Source of the DNA: HIMB114 sp008638005
GTDB taxonomy: Bacteria; Pseudomonadota; Alphaproteobacteria; Pelagibacterales; Pelagibacteraceae
Direction: 5' to 3'
Assembly: GCA_032681305.1 (NCBI GenBank)
Contig: CP136340.1
Location: 310,001 to 374,000, forward strand
DNA length: 64,000 nt
Shown here: piece after piece, positions 60,017-64,000 of the stretch
How the letters are laid out: each line of letters opens with the position of its first letter
Numbering within the stretch: the stretch's first letter is position 1
Translations under genes and position numbers: made by a program
Notes under the pieces: model-generated
Database searches by the model: none
Seen by the model: the letters and a program-made list of their open reading frames with translations, nothing else
What the model was told of the DNA's origin: nothing

Positions 60017-61489
60017 ATGAATAATATAAAGAGAGTTATTGTCATTGGTTCTGGCTTTGGAGGCATTGCTGCTGCACTAAGATTAAAAGCAAAAGGCCAT
60101 GATGTGACTTTAATTGAAAAGCAAAACGATCTTGGTGGGCGCGCAAGAGTTTTTAAAAAAGAAGGTTATACGTTTGATGCAGGTCCAACCGTCATTACTG
60201 CTCCGTACTTAATCTATGAACTTTTTGAACTGTTTAATAAAAATTACAAAGATTACATCAACATCGTTCCACTTAAAATTTGGTATCAATTTATTTTTGA
60301 TGACTTAACTAAACTCAATTACGGTGAAGACCTTGAGTCATTGCTCAAAGAAATTGAAAATTTAAATCCAACAGACAAAAAAGGATTTGAAAAACTTCTG
60401 GTTCAATCAGAAAAGATTTTTAATATCGGTTTTTTGAAACTGGCAGATAAACCTTTCCATCAAGTTTGGTTTATGATTAAACAAATTCCATCTCTATTAA
60501 AACTTAAAAGTTACAATTCTGTTTATACATTTGTTTCTTCATTTATTAAAAATGAAAAACTTAGAAAAGCATTTACCATTCATCCACTTCTCGTTGGTGG
60601 GAATCCTTATAGCACAACATCTATTTATGCTTTAATTTTATATTTAGAGAGAAAATGGGGAGTTCACTATTCTATGGGTGGGACAGGAAACATTATTTCA
60701 GCTTTTGAAAAGTTAATGAATGAAGTTGGTATCAAGATCATTAAAGGCAATGAGGTGGTACAAATTAATCATGAAAACAAAAAAGTCAAAAATGTTGTTT
60801 TAAAAGATAATCAAACTATGGAAATTGATGCTGTTGTTTGTAATGCCGATCCTCCTAAAGTTTACGAGACTTTTGTTAATCCTCAAATACAAAACACTGT
60901 TTTTGATTTAAAACAAAAAAGATTAAAATATTCTATGGGTTTATTTGTTTATTACTTTGGAACCAAAAAAAAATATGACAACATTGAACATCATACGATT
61001 TATCTTGGAAAAGCTCACAAGGAATTGTTAGATAAAATTTTTAATTCAAAAGAGCTTGATGATGATTTTAGTTATTATTTACACCGTCCTTCTGCAACCG
61101 ACCCTTCTATGGCTCCAGAAGGAAAGGATTGCTTTTATGTTTTAGTCCCCGTTCCAAACAATCAGTCGAAGATTAATTGGGAAATACAAGGAGAACACTT
61201 TAAAAATAAGATTATAAAAAAACTTGAACAAACTTGCATGCCAGAACTTAGCCAACATGTTGAAGCTGAAATATTTGTAACACCAGATTATTTTGAAAAA
61301 GAACTAAATACGAAATATGGATCTGGTTTTTCAATCGAGCCTATTTTTACTCAATCTGCTTATTTCAGGTTTCACAATAAATCTGAAGTTTTAGATAATT
61401 TATATTTTGTAGGCGCAGGATCTCACCCGGGTGCAGGAATTCCTGGTGTCTTATCTTCTGCAAAAGTTTTAGATCATTTTAATATTTAA
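60017..61489 (+). CDS. crtI: phytoene desaturase
   Basis: Four-step desaturation of phytoene to lycopene. 490 aa. FAD-binding VIVIGSGFGGIAAALRLKA at 7-25 and GGRARVF near 41; C-terminal LYFVGAGSHPGAGIPGVLSSA is the CrtI signature. No ribosome-binding site is obvious and the leader is very short. First gene of crtI-crtB-crtY-blh, divergent from proteorhodopsin. Confidence 0.95.
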   Translation: MNNIKRVIVIGSGFGGIAAALRLKAKGHDVTLIEKQNDLGGRARVFKKEGYTFDAGPTVITAPYLIYELFELFNKNYKDYINIVPLKIWYQFIFDDLTKLNYGEDLESLLKEIENLNPTDKKGFEKLLVQSEKIFNIGFLKLADKPFHQVWFMIKQIPSLLKLKSYNSVYTFVSSFIKNEKLRKAFTIHPLLVGGNPYSTTSIYALILYLERKWGVHYSMGGTGNIISAFEKLMNEVGIKIIKGNEVVQINHENKKVKNVVLKDNQTMEIDAVVCNADPPKVYETFVNPQIQNTVFDLKQKRLKYSMGLFVYYFGTKKKYDNIEHHTIYLGKAHKELLDKIFNSKELDDDFSYYLHRPSATDPSMAPEGKDCFYVLVPVPNNQSKINWEIQGEHFKNKIIKKLEQTCMPELSQHVEAEIFVTPDYFEKELNTKYGSGFSIEPIFTQSAYFRFHNKSEVLDNLYFVGAGSHPGAGIPGVLSSAKVLDHFNI

Positions 61490-61491
61490 AT

Positions 61492-62373
61492 ATGAGTGAC
61501 ATCTTTCACCAAACATTAAAAAAGCATGCAAAGTCATTTTATTTTGCAGGTCTATTATTAGACAAACAAACTCTTCATGACGCTTCTGTTTTATACGCTT
61601 TTTGCAGACAATTAGATGATGCTGCAGATATAGAAGATATGTCAGAAAAGTCCGTAAAACTTCAACAATTAATAACAGATTATAGAACGGATCATTCTCA
61701 AAATGAAATCAACATTGCCTTTAAAGCACTCAAAAAACAATACCAACTTAATAGTCAATTTGTTGATGATCTTATTCTTGGAGTTAGTTCTGACCTTCAA
61801 TTTAAACAGCCAAAAGATTTAAAAGAACTTATTTTTTACAGTTATCAAGTTGCAGGAACAGTTGGGGGGTTAATGGCAAGAATCTTAGGTGCTACAAATG
61901 AAAAAGCATGGCGTTTTGCCATTGATCTTGGAATTGGTATGCAGCTTACAAATATTTCAAGAGATATTAAAGAAGATGCGTTGAATAACAGAATTTATCT
62001 TCCTCAAGATCAACTGGGTTCTGATATCGATGCTACAAACATTTTAAATCCAGAACATAAAACTAAAGTTTATCATGTAACAAAAGAAATTTTAACTGCT
62101 GCAGACAAATATTATCAAAGTGGTTTTAGTGGAATTTATTACATTCCAAAAAAAAATAAGTTTAGTATTTTAATAGCTGGCATGTTGTACCAATCTATTG
62201 GGAACAAAGTTTTAAATAATAATGAAAAATTTTTAAAACAACGAGTTTATCTAACTCTGTTTGAAAAGATTATCATTTTAATAAAAGAATATTTAACACA
62301 AACAAAAACTTTAAATCATGCCGAGCCTCATCATCAAACCCAAATGCTTCACCAACCTTACCTTAACTTATGA
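61492..62373 (+). CDS. crtB: phytoene synthase
   Basis: Head-to-head condensation of two GGPP to phytoene. 293 aa. Asp-rich motifs RQLDDAADI (near 39-47) and NISRDIKEDALNNRIYLP (near 154-171) match squalene/phytoene synthases. Starts two bases after crtI; its TGA overlaps the crtY ATG. No crtE is seen nearby. Confidence 0.95.
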   Translation: MSDIFHQTLKKHAKSFYFAGLLLDKQTLHDASVLYAFCRQLDDAADIEDMSEKSVKLQQLITDYRTDHSQNEINIAFKALKKQYQLNSQFVDDLILGVSSDLQFKQPKDLKELIFYSYQVAGTVGGLMARILGATNEKAWRFAIDLGIGMQLTNISRDIKEDALNNRIYLPQDQLGSDIDATNILNPEHKTKVYHVTKEILTAADKYYQSGFSGIYYIPKKNKFSILIAGMLYQSIGNKVLNNNEKFLKQRVYLTLFEKIIILIKEYLTQTKTLNHAEPHHQTQMLHQPYLNL

Positions 62374-63470
62374 TGCATTATGATATTGTCATTATTGGAG
62401 CGGGTTGTTCAGGATTATCATTGGCTTATGAAATGGTTAAACAACAAAAACTCGATCAAAAAATTATTATTATTGATAGTAAAAAAGAATTTGTAAAAGA
62501 TCGAACCTGGTCTTTTTGGAAAATCTTAGAACATAATTTTGAAGATTGTTTAGAAAAACAATGGTCAAAGTTTTCAGTCCAATTAAATCAAAAAATAAAA
62601 ACGTTTGACCAGTTTCAATATCCTTATCAAACCATTAATAGTTTAAAATTTTACGAGAAAGTAAAAAATTTTATTCAAGATAAAATTGAAATTAAATTAG
62701 ATTGCAAGGTAGAAAGTATCAATCAAAATAACAATGATTTTGAAATTAAAACCCATTTAGGAAATATTTCATCAAAATATATTTTAGATACTCGCAGTCC
62801 CAAGCTAGAGACAGGACAGCTCTATCAACATTTCTATGGCATGGAGATTGAAACTGAAGATCAAGTATTTGATGAAGAGATGGTTAACCTTATGGACTTT
62901 GACTGTGATCAAAAAGATGGGGTACATTTTTTTTACACCCTGCCTTTTTCTAAAAACAAAGCGCTCATTGAAACAACTTGGTTATCAAACATTGGTCAAC
63001 TTGATAAAAATGCTTACATTGAAGAATTAAAAAATTATATTTTAGATCGTTTTCCTAGAGCTAAAAATTACAAAATCATTAGAGAAGAAATAGGCGCTAT
63101 TCCTATGTTTAGAAGGCAAGTTTCAAACCAAAAAAATTATTATGATTTAGGACTAAGAGGAAATGTTAATCGTATGAGCACAGGTTACGCTTTTCCTTAC
63201 ATTCAAGAACAATCACAAAGGATTGCAAAAAACCTACCTCATTTAAGCGTCATGAGCCCTATCAGTTCAAAATATGAGTTTTTAGATCGTTTATTTGTTA
63301 AAGTTTTACAGAATAATTTTGAGAAAATGCCATCTATTTTTTTTAATATCTTTCAACCCTCTTATCAAAATGAAGTTATTCGTTTTTTATCAAGCAAAGG
63401 TACTCTATCAGATGATCTAAAAGCCATTTTGAAAATGCCAAAACTTTTATTCTTTAAAAATTTAATTTAA
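62370..63470 (+). CDS. crtY: lycopene beta-cyclase
   Basis: Cyclises lycopene to beta-carotene. 366 aa, the CrtY flavoprotein type: YDIVIIGAGCSGLSLAYEM at 4-22, DRTWSFW near 46-52, the MDFDC region and GLRGNVNRMSTGYAFPYIQ near the C-terminal half. Overlaps crtB by four bases; its stop overlaps the blh start (TAATG). Confidence 0.93.
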   Translation: MMHYDIVIIGAGCSGLSLAYEMVKQQKLDQKIIIIDSKKEFVKDRTWSFWKILEHNFEDCLEKQWSKFSVQLNQKIKTFDQFQYPYQTINSLKFYEKVKNFIQDKIEIKLDCKVESINQNNNDFEIKTHLGNISSKYILDTRSPKLETGQLYQHFYGMEIETEDQVFDEEMVNLMDFDCDQKDGVHFFYTLPFSKNKALIETTWLSNIGQLDKNAYIEELKNYILDRFPRAKNYKIIREEIGAIPMFRRQVSNQKNYYDLGLRGNVNRMSTGYAFPYIQEQSQRIAKNLPHLSVMSPISSKYEFLDRLFVKVLQNNFEKMPSIFFNIFQPSYQNEVIRFLSSKGTLSDDLKAILKMPKLLFFKNLI

Positions 63471-64000
63471 TGAAATTGGTTAAAAATATTCACATTACAT
63501 TTTTATCGGCTTTCAGCAGTTTGGGTTTGGTTTGTTATGCGTTGCTACAAAACCAATGGATTGAAAATGACATTTCCCTTTTAATTTTTTGTTTTATTTT
63601 AATTTTAACTCTTGGTGTATCTCATGGCGCCTTAGATCATCTTCGAGGTGCAAAAATTTTAAAGCCTATTTTAAAAGGAAGGTGGTTTTTGGTTTTTTAT
63701 CCTGGCTATATTAGCCTTTCATTATTTGTCATTATTTGCTGGATATTATTTCCATCAATCTCATTATTGATATTTCTTTTAGTTGCAGGATACCATTTTG
63801 GCGAAGAGGATTTGAGTTTTTTTAAAGAAGAGCAAGGTTTAATATTTAACATGACGGGGTTTTTAAAGGGATTTTTAATTATAACATTATCGCTTCATTT
63901 TAATTTTGAGACCACTTCAACTTTTTTTAATTATCTGATGGTTGATATAACCCCTTATTCAGATCTGAAGTCTTATACCTCTATATTATTTGCTATAAAT
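63470..64000 (+). CDS. blh: beta-carotene 15,15'-dioxygenase (Brp/Blh family, partial)
   Basis: Cleaves beta-carotene to two retinal molecules, the chromophore of proteorhodopsin. Only the first 177 residues are in the window; the frame stays open to the edge. Family motifs GVSHGALDHLRG (about 49-60) and GYHFGEEDL (about 105-113) carry the iron-binding His/Glu. Several membrane helices. Coupled to crtY (TAATG). Confidence 0.92.
   Translation, partial: MKLVKNIHITFLSAFSSLGLVCYALLQNQWIENDISLLIFCFILILTLGVSHGALDHLRGAKILKPILKGRWFLVFYPGYISLSLFVIICWILFPSISLLIFLLVAGYHFGEEDLSFFKEEQGLIFNMTGFLKGFLIITLSLHFNFETTSTFFNYLMVDITPYSDLKSYTSILFAIN

Noticed and set aside
1..64000. CRISPR arrays, insertion sequences, prophage, rRNA operon
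   Set aside because: No regularly spaced repeats, transposase or integrase-like products, or rRNA-like segments were seen; long A/T runs are explained by base composition.

Overview
This window is visibly AT-rich and very tightly packed. Genes abut or overlap by 1-11 bases, convergent neighbours overlap at their stop codons, and no gene-free stretch exceeds about 260 bases. The gene content points to a small-genome planktonic marine alphaproteobacterium of the Pelagibacterales (SAR11) / HIMB59 / AEGEAN-169 kind. It includes green-tuned proteorhodopsin with crtIBY-blh, a tandem glycine riboswitch in front of gcvTHP, an alphaproteobacterial GTTC-N7-GTTC SOS box, pssA-psd and bactofilin. The exact clade cannot be fixed from this window. 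A complete polyhydroxyalkanoate (PHA) locus is not what I would expect from textbook SAR11, so a basal or sister lineage is likely.

Layout. 1-7521 (minus strand): end of a BamB-like lipoprotein, a YfgM-like anchored protein, panB, guaA, a small TPR protein, guaB, rlmE, pssA and psd. 7571-9780 (plus): icd and a family 9 glycosyltransferase. 9770-16793: alaS, recA with its terminator, a TolC-type channel, a DsbA-fold isomerase, a GST and a DksA-type factor. 16935-22293: a family 2 glycosyltransferase, SOS-type umuDC, bactofilin, a ferredoxin/reductase pair and an enolase-superfamily epimerase. 22373-30551: acyl and storage metabolism (prpE, MAPEG, enoyl-CoA hydratase, phaA, phaB, phasin, phaC, phaR). 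30544-34689: dihydroorotase, YgfZ, tRNA-Leu(GAG), nadA and nadC. 34690-42298: ppdK, glyS, glyQ, an S49 peptidase and a polyprenyl synthase. 42291-47455: glycine riboswitch, gcvT, gcvH, gcvP, a previously untracked 53-residue ORF and tspO, all in one direction. 47551-53620: a renalase-like oxidase, a DMT transporter, a ProC-like reductase, gloA, pdxH, aroC, a rhomboid protease and a zinc-ribbon protein. 53648-57210: an MFS transporter, a winged-helix regulator and two paralogous beta-barrel proteins, with repeat-rich spacers. 57140-64000: dxs, proteorhodopsin and divergent crtI-crtB-crtY-blh, cut by the window edge.

How the parts work together. dxs feeds isoprenoid precursors, CrtB/CrtI/CrtY make beta-carotene, Blh cleaves it to retinal, and retinal completes the proteorhodopsin proton pump. 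The Pha genes form a closed storage module with its own repressor (PhaR) and candidate PhaR sites between the phasin gene and phaC. The glycine genes are under a tandem glycine riboswitch. umuDC carries a perfect SOS box.

Most interesting points: (i) a terminator-like hairpin followed by a perfect palindrome touching the ribosome-binding site in the proteorhodopsin leader; (ii) a 54-bp element built of 11-bp-phased GTTC/GATTC units, shared by the umuDC upstream region and the spacer between the two beta-barrel genes; (iii) CCCATTTTGGG-type sites repeated around the regulator/beta-barrel locus; (iv) a 10-bp perfect pairing between the base of glycine aptamer 2 and the bases next to the gcvT start codon; (v) the small coupled ORF between gcvP and tspO. 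No CRISPR array, insertion sequence, prophage or rRNA was seen.
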